The notes under the pieces are model-generated. The model did not search any database. It saw nothing but the letters and a program-made list of their open reading frames with translations, and was not told the origin of the DNA. Shown here piece by piece: positions 1-7,780 of a stretch of 25,275 bases of DNA. The stretch is taken from contig CALBVA010000089.1 in the NCBI GenBank assembly GCA_937969125.1, forward strand, positions 1 through 25,275, read 5' to 3'. The translations under genes were made by a program, and so were the position numbers. The DNA is from an uncultured Verrucomicrobiales bacterium. Lineage in GTDB: Bacteria > Verrucomicrobiota > Verrucomicrobiia > Verrucomicrobiales > Akkermansiaceae. Every line of letters begins with the position of its first letter. Position 1 is the stretch's first letter.

Positions 1-107
1 ACCTTTGCAATAAGCACTATCCGGAAAGTCGTCGTACGAAGATTTCCGAGTGTCCTGACTGCGCTGCTAAAAATGTCCGGGGGGCACCGGGAATTGGGTT
101 AGATTGA
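1..107 (+). CDS. C-terminal end of an unidentified protein (partial at window edge)
   Basis: One frame (first full codon at base 3) is open from the window edge to TGA at 105-107 and gives 34 residues. They include a Cys near the start, a His a few residues later and a CPDC pair, a spacing that could be the end of a small zinc-binding knuckle. A second frame is also open until base 102 but reads as less protein-like. I cannot name the family. The gene converges on the metallopeptidase gene with about 19 bases between the stop codons. Whether this is a real gene end depends on sequence to the left of the window. Confidence 0.35.
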   Translation, partial: LCNKHYPESRRTKISECPDCAAKNVRGAPGIGLD

Positions 108-126
108 AATCCGCCACATGGCACAG

Positions 127-561
127 TTAGCAAGGGATCACTGAGCCGTAAACGAGTTTTTCGAAGGTGTTACCTTCTTCGTCGGGGCGGACATTGCCAT
201 TCTGATCATCAGCCCAGTGCATGAGTTCGTGGAGGATGGTGACACCGACGGCATAGACCCGACCTCCGCGGGCTTGGCGGATGCCACGGCCAGCTTCGAA
301 TTCCTCCACTACCGTCTTTGAGATGTTGAGGGTGTGTGAACTGATACCGGGTCTAAAGCTCCCGCAGACATTCATCGCTGAGATATTCAATGAGGGACCT
401 TGATTCCATTGGAGGGCACTGCGGAGTTTCTGTTTATTAATGCCGCCAATTTTCTTAAAGGCGGAGACGATGGCCGGGACTTGCATGATCTTCGGCATGT
501 CGTTTTTTAGGTAATAGGCGAGTTTCGGATACGTCGTTTGTTGTGCTTTTGTCAGTTTCAT
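127..561 (-). CDS. small metallopeptidase-like protein, Tox-MPTase3-like
   Basis: A 144-residue soluble protein with a zinc-peptidase signature: HELMH at residues 111-115 followed by WADDQNG. About 15 residues further on, an acidic GNTFEKLVYG segment could give the third, glutamate, zinc ligand. This arrangement (HExxH, then an aspartate-rich D-x-Q-D/N-G turn, then a G-x-x-FE segment) is what I recall for metallopeptidase toxin domain 3, usually found at the C-terminus of polymorphic toxins. Here the domain is stand-alone: no signal peptide, no membrane segment, no long secretion or repeat region. The ATG at 561 lacks a recognisable ribosome binding site, like most genes here. No immunity partner is recognisable in the window. 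It could be an orphan effector, a toxin-tip cassette cut from a larger gene, or a domesticated peptidase. The motif is directly visible; the toxin link is inference. Confidence 0.72.
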   Translation of the reverse strand: MKLTKAQQTTYPKLAYYLKNDMPKIMQVPAIVSAFKKIGGINKQKLRSALQWNQGPSLNISAMNVCGSFRPGISSHTLNISKTVVEEFEAGRGIRQARGGRVYAVGVTILHELMHWADDQNGNVRPDEEGNTFEKLVYGSVIPC

Positions 562-620
562 AATTGCTGTGATATGACGAGCGGACTGATAAGGTATTCG
601 TGAAATGTTCTCGGGAGGAT

Positions 621-643
621 GAGATCGAATCCCGCACAGCCCA
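621..643 (+). other. tRNA 3'-end-like fragment
   Basis: Bases 624-643 read like the last part of a tRNA: a T-loop-like ATCGAAT, then CCCGC as a T-stem arm, ACAGCCC as an acceptor arm and a discriminator A. The expected 5' T-stem arm (619-623) pairs poorly, and no convincing anticodon arm precedes it, although GCTGT at 566-570 would pair with ACAGC at 636-640. An alternative stem is CGGGA (612-616) with TCCCG (630-634). It may be a decayed tRNA or an attachment-site remnant. It ends two bases before the next tRNA-like sequence. Confidence 0.25.
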
Positions 644-645
644 AA

Positions 646-719
646 AACGGCAACGTAACTCAGGGGTAGGCTGAGGACTCATAAGCTTTTTGTTGGTGTT
701 TCAAATCCACCCGCTGTTA
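646..719 (+). tRNA. degenerate tRNA-like sequence, CAU anticodon (possible pseudo-tRNA)
   Basis: The 74 bases fit a tRNA register. Acceptor arms 646-652 and 712-718 pair at six of seven positions (one G-U), with discriminator A719. The anticodon loop is CTCATAA at 678-684, anticodon CAT at 680-682. The anticodon stem has four of five pairs, two of them G-U. The variable loop is 5 nt, and the T-arm GGTGT/CCACC has four pairs around a TTCAAAT loop. The 17-nt distance from anticodon to T-loop is exactly canonical, and the AGGGGTAG D-loop motif is present. Against it, the D-stem has only two of four possible pairs, CTCAG/CTGAG (659-663/671-675) forms a competing hairpin, and no CCA is encoded. 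A terminator follows on the same strand, so it may be transcribed. It is more likely a diverged or decaying tRNA-Met/Ile2 than a normal housekeeping tRNA. Confidence 0.42.
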
Positions 720-734
720 GTACTTTCCAGAAAT

Positions 735-768
735 CCCCGGTCCCTCGTTTTGAGAGCTGGGGCTTTTT
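735..768 (+). terminator. rho-independent terminator after the tRNA-like sequence
   Basis: CCCC at 735-738 pairs with GGGG at 759-762 and CTC at 744-746 with GAG at 752-754, around a GTTTT loop. The middle is closed by C-G, G-C and G-U pairs with one mismatch and one bulge. CTTTTT follows directly at 763-768, giving the + strand orientation. Its position, about 15 bases past the tRNA-like sequence, suggests it ends that transcript. In the other direction it lies just past the tex stop codon but has a much weaker T-run. Confidence 0.65.
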
Positions 769-798
769 CGTGGCAGGGAGTCATTGACCGGACACACG

Positions 799-3084
799 CT
801 ACTTCTTCTTCGCGTTTTGCATCGCCTGGCTGAACCAATCGCTCCCGGATTCCTGCTTTCGCTGGGGCTTCTGACTTCGTCGGCGTTCTTGTGGCTTTCG
901 TTCAGAATTGCCACCTTGCCTGCGATTCTGTTCAGGAGCGGCTTTCATTGAGAGCGAGATCCGATTCCGTGAGAGATCTACCTCCATCACAGTGACGCGC
1001 ACCTTTTGGCCGACTTTTACGACTTCGGAGGGATCATTGACAAAGTGGTCCGCCAGCTGGCTCACGTGGACCAGTCCATCTTGGTGCACCCCGACATCTA
1101 CGAATGCTCCGAAGGCGGTGACATTGGTCACGATGCCTGGCAGCTTCAGCCCTGCGGTGAGGTCAGAGGGTTTCTCAATGCCTTCTTCGAAGGAGAAGGT
1201 TTCGAAGGCCTTGCGGGGATCGCGGCCGGGGCGGGCGAGCTCCGCCATGATGTCCTGTAGCGTTGGTAGCCCGATTTCGTCACCTACGTATGCGGAGAGA
1301 TTGATCTTCTTTCGCTGGGCATCATTCCTCAGCAAGTCCTCCAGCCCGCAACCCGCCTCCGTCGCCATGCTTTCGACCAGGGAATACCGCTCCGGATGCA
1401 CCGCTGAGCTATCCAGCGGATGCGTGCCACCGCTAATTCGCAGGAATCCCGCCGCCTGCTCGAAGGTCTTCTCGCCAAGCCGGGGGACTTTGAGGAGGTC
1501 TTTCCGCGACTTGAATGGCCCATGCTCCGCCCTCCATGAGACGATATTACCCGCCAAGGTTTCATTGAGCCCCGAGACATAAGAGAGCAGCTGCTTCGAG
1601 GCAGTGTTTAATTCCACCCCGACTCCGTTCACGCAACTGACTACGATCCGATCAAGTCCGGCTTTCAGCGCACGCTGATCGACATCGTGTTGATACTGGC
1701 CGACCCCGATCACCTTCGGATCCAGCTTCACCAGCTCCGCGAGAGGATCCATGAGGCGTCTCCCGATGCTGACCGCTCCGCGCACGGTGACATCCTCGGT
1801 GGGGAATTCTTCCCGTGCCGCTTCCGAGGCGGAATACACGGAAGCTCCACTCTCATTCACCATCACGACGGGAATGGAGGAGGGGAGCTTGGCCTTTTTT
1901 ACGAATGTCTCCGTCTCACGGCTCGCGGTGCCATTCCCGATGGCAATAGCCTCAATATCATAGGTTTTCACTAGATGTTTTAGCTCCTCTGAGGCCTCCA
2001 AGGCTTGCCGTTGTGAGCCCGCTGTCGCATGCAGCACCGTGTGGTGGAGCAGGCTGCCTTGGGCATCAAGGATCACAGTCTTACAGCCGGTGCGGAAGGC
2101 TGGGTCGATCGCCAGCGTTCGGCGTCGGCCGAGAGGGGAGGCCAGAAGGAGCTCTCGTAAATTATCGGCGAAGACTTGGATTGCGGTCTCATCCGCCACC
2201 TTCTTCGAGGCCATGCGCATCTCGGTCTCCATCGATGACATTAGGAGTCTCTTGCAGCCATCTTCCACCGCCAGCCGCACTTGCTCCGCCGCCTCTCCCC
2301 GGCCTGTCACCCAGGTCGGTGACGCCTCCTGCACCACTCTTTCGAGCGGCACCTCGATCCGCATCAACAGGAAAAATTCCTTCTCCCCCCGGCGCATCGC
2401 GAGCATCCGATGAGAGGGAGTCTTCTTCAGTGGCTCGCTCCATTCGAAGTAATCGCGATACTTCGCTGCCGCCGGATCCTCCTCCTTGCCATACATCACC
2501 CGCGAGCTCACCTGCCCCTCGTCTTCATAGAGGCTTCGGACCCGGCCCCGTAGCTCCGCGTCATCGGCTACCCGCTCCGCAATAATGTCCCGTGCTCCCG
2601 CCAGTGCATCCTCCGCCGATGCCACCTCATCCCTGAGATACTGAGATGCTTCCTCAATTCCACCATCCTGATTCTCCAGCAGCCAATCCGCCAGCGGCTC
2701 CAGGCCCTTGTCTTTCGCCTTGGTCGCGCGGGTCTGTCGCTTCGGTCGATAAGGGGCGAAGATATCTTCCAGCCCCGTCATTGTCACTGCGGACAGCACC
2801 TTCTTCTTCAAGTCATCCGTCAGCAGGCTGCGTTCCTCCAGAGACGTCAGAATCGCCTCTCGCCGACTGTCCAAATCTGCCAACTGGCTCATCCGGTTCT
2901 GAATTGCCTGAATCTGCACCTCGTCCAGAGATCCCGTAGCTTCCTTCCGGTATCGCGAGATAAAGGGTACCGTCGCCCCCTCGGCCAGCAGCTTCGCTGT
3001 CGCACTCACCGAGGATGCCGGAAGCCCCAGCTCACGTGTGATCAATTCGAGATGGGCGGGTGGGAGAGGGGTGGCGGCTGTCAT
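799..3084 (-). CDS. tex: Tex family S1-domain RNA-binding protein
   Basis: Tex/Spt6-like nucleic-acid-binding protein, cytoplasmic, a transcription accessory factor. The order matches the family: an N-terminal helical region with PFISRYRKEATGSLDE, a YqgF/RNase H-like fold beginning at TLAIDPAFRTGCK (about residue 323), helix-hairpin-helix repeats containing NTASKQLLSYVSGL and LLKVPRLGEKTFEQAAGFLR, and a C-terminal S1 domain (about 643-713) with GAFVDVGVHQDGLVHVSQL. A basic Arg/Lys/Gln tail of about 50 residues follows. The ATG at 3084 gives 761 residues, close to the usual Tex length, and begins shortly before the conserved ELGLPA segment. An in-frame ATG at 3159 would add 25 non-conserved residues and lies upstream of the candidate promoter, so I prefer 3084. 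The gene is divergent from the ribosomal cluster. Confidence 0.95.
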   Translation of the reverse strand: MTAATPLPPAHLELITRELGLPASSVSATAKLLAEGATVPFISRYRKEATGSLDEVQIQAIQNRMSQLADLDSRREAILTSLEERSLLTDDLKKKVLSAVTMTGLEDIFAPYRPKRQTRATKAKDKGLEPLADWLLENQDGGIEEASQYLRDEVASAEDALAGARDIIAERVADDAELRGRVRSLYEDEGQVSSRVMYGKEEDPAAAKYRDYFEWSEPLKKTPSHRMLAMRRGEKEFFLLMRIEVPLERVVQEASPTWVTGRGEAAEQVRLAVEDGCKRLLMSSMETEMRMASKKVADETAIQVFADNLRELLLASPLGRRRTLAIDPAFRTGCKTVILDAQGSLLHHTVLHATAGSQRQALEASEELKHLVKTYDIEAIAIGNGTASRETETFVKKAKLPSSIPVVMVNESGASVYSASEAAREEFPTEDVTVRGAVSIGRRLMDPLAELVKLDPKVIGVGQYQHDVDQRALKAGLDRIVVSCVNGVGVELNTASKQLLSYVSGLNETLAGNIVSWRAEHGPFKSRKDLLKVPRLGEKTFEQAAGFLRISGGTHPLDSSAVHPERYSLVESMATEAGCGLEDLLRNDAQRKKINLSAYVGDEIGLPTLQDIMAELARPGRDPRKAFETFSFEEGIEKPSDLTAGLKLPGIVTNVTAFGAFVDVGVHQDGLVHVSQLADHFVNDPSEVVKVGQKVRVTVMEVDLSRNRISLSMKAAPEQNRRQGGNSERKPQERRRSQKPQRKQESGSDWFSQAMQNAKKK

Positions 3085-3118
3085 TGGATGGAGATAGGAG
3101 TGGAGGAATGGCGCGGCT

Positions 3119-3146
3119 TTTACAGCCGCCCCAGTGCTCTTGGCAA
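3119..3146 (-). promoter_or_regulatory. candidate sigma-70-type promoter for tex
   Basis: Read on the minus strand, TTGCCA (3146-3141) is followed after 16 bases by TGTAAA (3124-3119). Transcription would begin near 3112 and leave about 28 bases before the ATG at 3084. The match is moderate (five of six and four of six consensus positions). The placement supports the shorter Tex start. Confidence 0.4.
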
Positions 3147-3336
3147 GCGGGGCTCTCATTGCCCTGCAAATTCCGGGGAAAAAGGCCGAATCAGCAGATT
3201 GCTTAACAAGACCGTAATATTATGGGCAATGCCATCCCTCAGGGGCTCAACACGACTTTCCCTGTCCCTACCGGCCCTCAACCCGCCTTGCTCATATCTC
3301 CGATTGGAAATTTTCATAAAATTTCGGAGAAACCCC

Positions 3337-3364
3337 TTGCCAGATCGATTTTTATTCCTAGAGT
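3337..3364 (+). promoter_or_regulatory. candidate promoter of the rpsL/S10 supercluster
   Basis: TTGCCA at 3337-3342 and TAGAGT at 3359-3364 are separated by 16 bases. The same -35 hexamer and spacing are proposed for tex on the other strand. Start of transcription near 3371 would give an untranslated leader of about 228 nt before rpsL. Other AT-rich stretches in this gap (for example around 3215-3222 and 3310-3322) could hold alternative promoters. Confidence 0.4.
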
Positions 3365-3370
3365 CGCGGC

Positions 3371-3598
3371 CCCCAAATCGGGGCTGGCCTTACCGTCTCC
3401 TAGAGAATCAAGGGTTTCAGCTCCTTCAAAACGAAAAACACTATCGGGTGCTACCGGAAAAATGGCTCTTGCGAGGAAGCTCGCTGAGTTCCCGGCGACC
3501 CCCGGTTGATTTCCAGCGAAACACTTTCCAAACCTTTCTTTCTCAAAGAAATCCTCACTGATAAACCCGCTTAACCGCCATCCCAAAACGATCGCATT
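3371..3598 (+). promoter_or_regulatory. long 5' leader of the ribosomal-protein cluster
   Basis: The 514 bases between tex and rpsL contain no convincing full-length gene. The part downstream of the proposed promoter forms a leader with a GCGAG-GAAG-CTCGC hairpin at 3471-3484. It also has a 15-codon ATG-to-TGA frame at 3462-3509 that overlaps the hairpin, then a pyrimidine-rich stretch near 3525-3545. Leaders of ribosomal-protein operons often bind an encoded protein for feedback control. I see no match to a known leader class, so this is only a candidate regulatory region. Confidence 0.4.
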
Positions 3599-3979
3599 AT
3601 GCCCACCATTAACCAGCTCGTCCGCAAAGGTCGTAAAAAAGCAGTCACCAAGTCGAAGTCTCCGGCTCTGAACAACTGCCCACAGCGCCGCGGCGTTTGT
3701 CTCCAGGTTTACACCCGCACGCCAAAGAAGCCGAACTCCGCTCTCCGTAAGGTTGCCAAAGTTCGCCTCACCAACGGCTACGAAGTCATCGCCTACATCG
3801 GCGGAGAAGGTCACAACCTCCAAGAGCACTCCATCGTCCTTATCCGTGGTGGTCGTGTGAAAGACCTTCCAGGTGTTCGCTACCATATCGTCCGTGGATC
3901 GCTCGATACTCTCGGCGTCGATGGCCGTAAGCAGGGTCGCTCCAAATACGGTGCCAAGAAGCCTAAGGCCGGTAAGTGA
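3599..3979 (+). CDS. rpsL: 30S ribosomal protein S12
   Basis: S12 (126 residues) sits at the decoding centre and helps control tRNA selection. The sequence is almost textbook: MPTINQLVRKGRKK at the start, TPKKPNSALRKVAKVRL in the middle, then GGRVKDLPGVRYHIVRG and a basic tail. Lys43 and Lys88, positions where streptomycin-resistance changes occur, are wild type, and the Asp after Lys88 that is modified in many bacteria is present. It is the first gene of the cluster, after a long leader and without a Shine-Dalgarno sequence, and lies 51 bases before rpsG. Confidence 0.98.
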   Translation: MPTINQLVRKGRKKAVTKSKSPALNNCPQRRGVCLQVYTRTPKKPNSALRKVAKVRLTNGYEVIAYIGGEGHNLQEHSIVLIRGGRVKDLPGVRYHIVRGSLDTLGVDGRKQGRSKYGAKKPKAGK

Positions 3980-4030
3980 TCTCTGGCTGACCGATTATTT
4001 TTTCAATCAACCCTCTGACCAACCACCACC

Positions 4031-4504
4031 ATGGCACGCAGAAAAAAAGTTTATCCTAAAAAGGATTATAAGGACCCTAAGTTCGATAGCCCTATCGTCG
4101 GCCGCCTGATCTCCAATGTGATGAAGGACGGTAAGCGTTCCCTCGCCGAGCGCATCGTTTATGCTGCGATTGATCGCGCTAACGAAGGCACCGACACCAT
4201 CGATCCTCTTGAAATCGTCACTCGCGCTATTGAAAACGCGAAACCCCGCGTGGAGGTGAAGAGCCGCCGCGTCGGTGGCGCCACCTATCAGGTGCCTCTT
4301 GAGGTAGATGCCTCCCGCTCCGAGTCCCTCGGTATGCGCTGGATCATCACCTTCGCTCGCAGCAAAAAGGGGACTCCCATGCATGTCGCTCTTGCTAACG
4401 AGATTAAGGATGCAGCCAACAACACCGGCAACTCCGTTCGTAAGCGTGACGATGTTCATAAAATGGCTCAGGCAAACCGCGCCTTCGCTCACTTCCGCTT
4501 CTAA
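4031..4504 (+). CDS. rpsG: 30S ribosomal protein S7
   Basis: S7 (157 residues, the usual length) nucleates assembly of the 30S head and contacts E-site tRNA. Recognisable segments are MARRKKVYPKKDY, the VGRLISNVMKDGKRSLAERIVY helix region, RVGGATYQVPLEV and the C-terminal MAQANRAFAHFRF. It is second in the str-type group, between rpsL and fusA, with a 54-base gap to fusA. ACC immediately precedes the ATG and no Shine-Dalgarno is present. In enterobacteria S7 is the translational repressor of this group; whether that holds here is not visible. Confidence 0.98.
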   Translation: MARRKKVYPKKDYKDPKFDSPIVGRLISNVMKDGKRSLAERIVYAAIDRANEGTDTIDPLEIVTRAIENAKPRVEVKSRRVGGATYQVPLEVDASRSESLGMRWIITFARSKKGTPMHVALANEIKDAANNTGNSVRKRDDVHKMAQANRAFAHFRF

Positions 4505-4558
4505 TTTGATCAGTTGATCCCGCTATCCAGATAGAGAAACACCTTTCCTCCTGATTCG

Positions 4559-6718
4559 ATGAGCAAACTCGCAGAAATTCCCACCCGTAACGTGCCGCTT
4601 GAGCGGACACGGAACATTGGGATTGCTGCGCACATCGATGCCGGAAAGACCACGCTCACCGAGCGCATTCTCTTTTACACCGGGATGATCCACCGCATCG
4701 GTGAAGTGCACGATGGTGCCACCACCACCGATCATATGGAGCAAGAGCGCGAACGGGGGATCACCATCACCTCCGCCGCTGTGACTTGCGAGTGGAGTCA
4801 GATGCAAGAGGTCGGCATTGCCAAACTCTTCTCCGGTGACCGCCAGCGTATCAATATCATCGATACCCCGGGTCATGTCGATTTCACAGCCGAGGTTGAG
4901 CGTTCGCTCCGTGTTTTGGACGGGGCGATTGTTGTTTTCTGCGGAGTCGCAGGCGTCCAGCCCCAGTCCGAAACTGTCTGGCGTCAGGCTACCACTTACA
5001 ATGTCCCTCGCATTGTCTTCGTAAATAAGATGGACCGCGTCGGAGCTGACTTCGATGCCGTCGTGAAAGAGGTCGAGGAAAAGCTCGGTGCTCGCACCGT
5101 CCGCATCCTCATCCCCATCGGCTCCGAAGACAGCCTTCGCGGACAGATTGATGTCCTGAATAAGAAGGCCGTCATCTACACTGATGATGACATTCTCGGC
5201 TCGACCTATCAGCTCGCTGATCTTGATGCTGATCAACTCACCCTCGCCGAAGAAGCTTACGCCGAACTCCTCGAAGCCATCGCTGACGTCGATGAGCAGA
5301 TCGGTGAAAAGTTTCTCATGGAGGAGCCCATTTCCATCTCTGATCTGAAGGCTGGTCTCCGCCGCGCCACCATCAGTAACCAGCTCGTCCCCATCGCTGG
5401 TGGATCAGCCTTTAAGAACAAAGGTGTCCAATACCTACTCGATGCCGTCGTCGATTACCTTCCAAGCCCGCTGGAAATTCCAGCCGCCACTGGACTGGAT
5501 GCCAAGAACGAGGAAAAGATCGTTGAGGTGAAAACCTCCGATTCCGAAAAGTTCTGCGCTCTCGCCTTCAAAATCTGGAGCGACAAATACTTCGGCAAAC
5601 TCATCTTCTTCCGTGTCTACAGTGGCACCGTCTCCCGCGGAGACATGATCTATAACCCACGCACTCAACAAAAAGAACGCGTGGGTCGTTTGATTCAGGT
5701 CCAGGCTGATAAGCACGAGGAGATCGAAACCTGCTTCGCCGGTGAGATTGCAGCCCTCGTTGGCCTTAAGAACGTCCAGACCGGAGACACCCTCTCACAC
5801 CAGCAGGCCGGTATCCTTCTGGAGCCACCCTCTTTCCCTGAGCCCGTCATCTCCATGGCCGTCGAGCCCCGCACCAAGGCGGACTCCGATAAAATGGTGA
5901 TCGGCCTCGACCGCCTCTCCGATGAGGACCCTACTTTCGTCGTCCGCACTGACGAAGAAACCGGGCAGACCATCATCGCCGGAATGGGCGAACTCCACCT
6001 TGAGGTCATCATTGACCGCCTGAAGCGCGAATTCGGAGTTCAGGCAAATGTCGGTAAACCGCAGATCGCTTACCGCGAAACTGTCACTGCCAAGGCCGCT
6101 GGTGAAGGTAAATTCATCCGTGATGCCTCCATGGCCGGTAAGCCCGCCTATGGTCACGTCATCCTAGAAATCTCTCCGAGTGAGCAGGGGAAGGGCCTCA
6201 CCATCGAAAACTCCGTCACCTCCGGTGCCATTCCAAAGGACTTCATCCCCGCCGTCATGCAGGGAATCGAAGAGTCCATGACCAATGGCCAGGTCGCCGG
6301 ATTTCCTATCGTCGATCTCCATGTCAACGTGCAGGGCGGATCCTCGAACGAAGTTGATTCGAACGACAACGCTTTCAAGATTGCCGCCATCTTTGCCATC
6401 AAAGATGCCGTATCCAAGGCCTCCCCAATCCTCCTCGAACCCATCATGGGCGTCGAGATTGCTACTCCGGACGAATTCCAGGGTGACATTATGGGAGATC
6501 TTAATCGCCGCCGCGGTCAGATCCAGGAGATCGTCACAAAAGGCCCCGTCTCTAACGTTTCCGCCAATGTTCCCCTTTCCGAAATGTTCGGATATTCCAC
6601 GGACATCCGCACCCTTTCATCCGGTCGTGCCTCCTACTCCATGGAGCCGAGCAGCTTCGAGGAAGTTCCTCGTAACGTCGTAGACAAACTCGTCGCCGAG
6701 CGCGGTGGCGGTTACTAA
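4559..6718 (+). CDS. fusA: translation elongation factor G
   Basis: EF-G (719 residues) is the GTPase that drives translocation of tRNA and mRNA. All GTP-binding motifs are present: AHIDAGKTT (G1), RGITITSA (G2 region), DTPGHVDF (G3) and NKMD (G4). They are followed by domain II, the domain III GMGELHLEVIIDRLKREF segment, domain IV with GGSSNEVDSNDNAFK and the domain V MGDLNRRRG region. The stretch between G2 and G3 carries a few extra residues (around SQMQEVGIAKLFSGDR) compared with the common bacterial form. In many bacteria tuf would follow, but here rpsJ begins 33 bases downstream. The ATG at 4559 lacks a Shine-Dalgarno. Confidence 0.97.
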   Translation: MSKLAEIPTRNVPLERTRNIGIAAHIDAGKTTLTERILFYTGMIHRIGEVHDGATTTDHMEQERERGITITSAAVTCEWSQMQEVGIAKLFSGDRQRINIIDTPGHVDFTAEVERSLRVLDGAIVVFCGVAGVQPQSETVWRQATTYNVPRIVFVNKMDRVGADFDAVVKEVEEKLGARTVRILIPIGSEDSLRGQIDVLNKKAVIYTDDDILGSTYQLADLDADQLTLAEEAYAELLEAIADVDEQIGEKFLMEEPISISDLKAGLRRATISNQLVPIAGGSAFKNKGVQYLLDAVVDYLPSPLEIPAATGLDAKNEEKIVEVKTSDSEKFCALAFKIWSDKYFGKLIFFRVYSGTVSRGDMIYNPRTQQKERVGRLIQVQADKHEEIETCFAGEIAALVGLKNVQTGDTLSHQQAGILLEPPSFPEPVISMAVEPRTKADSDKMVIGLDRLSDEDPTFVVRTDEETGQTIIAGMGELHLEVIIDRLKREFGVQANVGKPQIAYRETVTAKAAGEGKFIRDASMAGKPAYGHVILEISPSEQGKGLTIENSVTSGAIPKDFIPAVMQGIEESMTNGQVAGFPIVDLHVNVQGGSSNEVDSNDNAFKIAAIFAIKDAVSKASPILLEPIMGVEIATPDEFQGDIMGDLNRRRGQIQEIVTKGPVSNVSANVPLSEMFGYSTDIRTLSSGRASYSMEPSSFEEVPRNVVDKLVAERGGGY

Positions 6719-6751
6719 GAAAAATCCACCTACCCAGAAAACCTTTCTACC

Positions 6752-7057
6752 ATGAATCAGAAAATCCGCATTCGCCTTCGCGCGTTCGACCACCGGGCCA
6801 TCGATCGCTCGACCATCGAGATCGTTGAGACTGCCAAGCGCACTGGAGCTAAAGTTGCCGGCCCCGTCCCTCTGCCCACCCGGATTGAGAAGTTCTCCGT
6901 CAACAGCTCGGTGCACGTCAACAAGAAGTCCGCCGATCAGTTCGAGGTCCGCACTCACAAGCGCCTCCTCGACATCGTCGACCCTACCGCCCGCACCGTG
7001 GACGAGCTCAAGAAGCTCAACCTCCCCGCAGGTGTCGACATTCAGATTCACATTTAA
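6752..7057 (+). CDS. rpsJ: 30S ribosomal protein S10
   Basis: S10 (101 residues, standard length) belongs to the 30S head and, in other bacteria, also works as the NusE antitermination factor. MNQKIRIRLRAFDHR at the start and VDIQIHI at the end are typical, as is the VAGPVPLPTRIEKF segment in the middle. It opens the S10-type part of the cluster and follows fusA with only 33 bases between, so it is probably co-transcribed with the str genes. There is no obvious separate promoter or long S10 leader, unlike in Escherichia coli. Confidence 0.98.
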   Translation: MNQKIRIRLRAFDHRAIDRSTIEIVETAKRTGAKVAGPVPLPTRIEKFSVNSSVHVNKKSADQFEVRTHKRLLDIVDPTARTVDELKKLNLPAGVDIQIHI

Positions 7058-7101
7058 TCTCCCTTTTTAACCTCCACCACTCCTGAACGGAACCCAGACC
7101 T

Positions 7102-7755
7102 ATGTCACTCGGACTCCTTGGTAAAAAACTCGGCATGACCCGCGTCTTCGACGCAGAGGCAGGCTGCATGATCCCCGTTACCGTCATCGACGTCAGCGGA
7201 AACGAATTCCTCCAGGTGAAGACCTCGGAAAAAGACGGCTACTCCGCCATTCAGGTCGCCTTTGACGACCAGAAAGAGAAGCGCCTCAATCTTCCCGAGC
7301 GCACCCACCAGGCTAAGCAAGGTGCTACCGGCGCCAAAAAGCTCATTAAGGAGTTCCGCTTCGCCTCAGACGCCGACCTTCCCAATAAGGAAGACGGTCA
7401 CCCCGGTGCTGCTCTTTTCGAAGACGGTCAATGGGTCGATGTCCTCGGCACCACTAAGGGTAAAGGCTTCCAGGGTAACGTGAAGCGCCACGGTCACAAT
7501 GGACAGCCTGACGGCCACGGTCACATGATGCACCGCAGAACGGGTGCCATTGGTGCTGGCTCCACTCCCGCCCGCGTCTGGAAAAACCAGAAGATGCCGG
7601 GACACGATGGTGTCCGCAAGCGCACCACCCAGAATCTCAAAATCGTCCAGGTCCGTGCCGACGACGGTGCAATCCTCATCGCCGGAAACGTTCCCGGATC
7701 CACCGGATCATACGTCACCGTTCGTCCCGCTCTGAAGAAGAGCGCGGCCAAGTAA
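7102..7755 (+). CDS. rplC: 50S ribosomal protein L3
   Basis: L3 (217 residues) is an early-assembly 23S rRNA binder whose loop approaches the peptidyl-transferase centre. Evidence: the start LLGKKLGMTRVFDAEAG, the GTTKGKGFQGNVKRHG segment, the HRRTGAIGAGSTPARVWKNQ loop with the Gln that many bacteria methylate, and KMPGHDGVRKRTTQNL near the end. It lies in the normal S10 order between rpsJ and rplD, with 44 and 25 base gaps. The start ATG at 7102 is clear from the conserved N-terminus. Confidence 0.98.
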   Translation: MSLGLLGKKLGMTRVFDAEAGCMIPVTVIDVSGNEFLQVKTSEKDGYSAIQVAFDDQKEKRLNLPERTHQAKQGATGAKKLIKEFRFASDADLPNKEDGHPGAALFEDGQWVDVLGTTKGKGFQGNVKRHGHNGQPDGHGHMMHRRTGAIGAGSTPARVWKNQKMPGHDGVRKRTTQNLKIVQVRADDGAILIAGNVPGSTGSYVTVRPALKKSAAK

Positions 7756-7780
7756 ACCTTTAGAAGAAAGAACCTGATCC

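Noticed and set aside
571..643. A complete second tRNA with Ile (GAT) anticodon at 588-590
   Set aside because: The loop CTGATAA looks right, but the surrounding stem does not pair and the distances to the T-arm and acceptor are wrong.
908..1582. A 224-codon plus-strand frame opposite tex
   Set aside because: Ser/Arg/Pro-rich antisense shadow of the well-supported Tex frame.
3052..3561. A 169-codon plus-strand frame across the tex-rpsL gap
   Set aside because: It begins inside tex and runs through the promoter region with no conserved features or signal; regulatory DNA is a better explanation.
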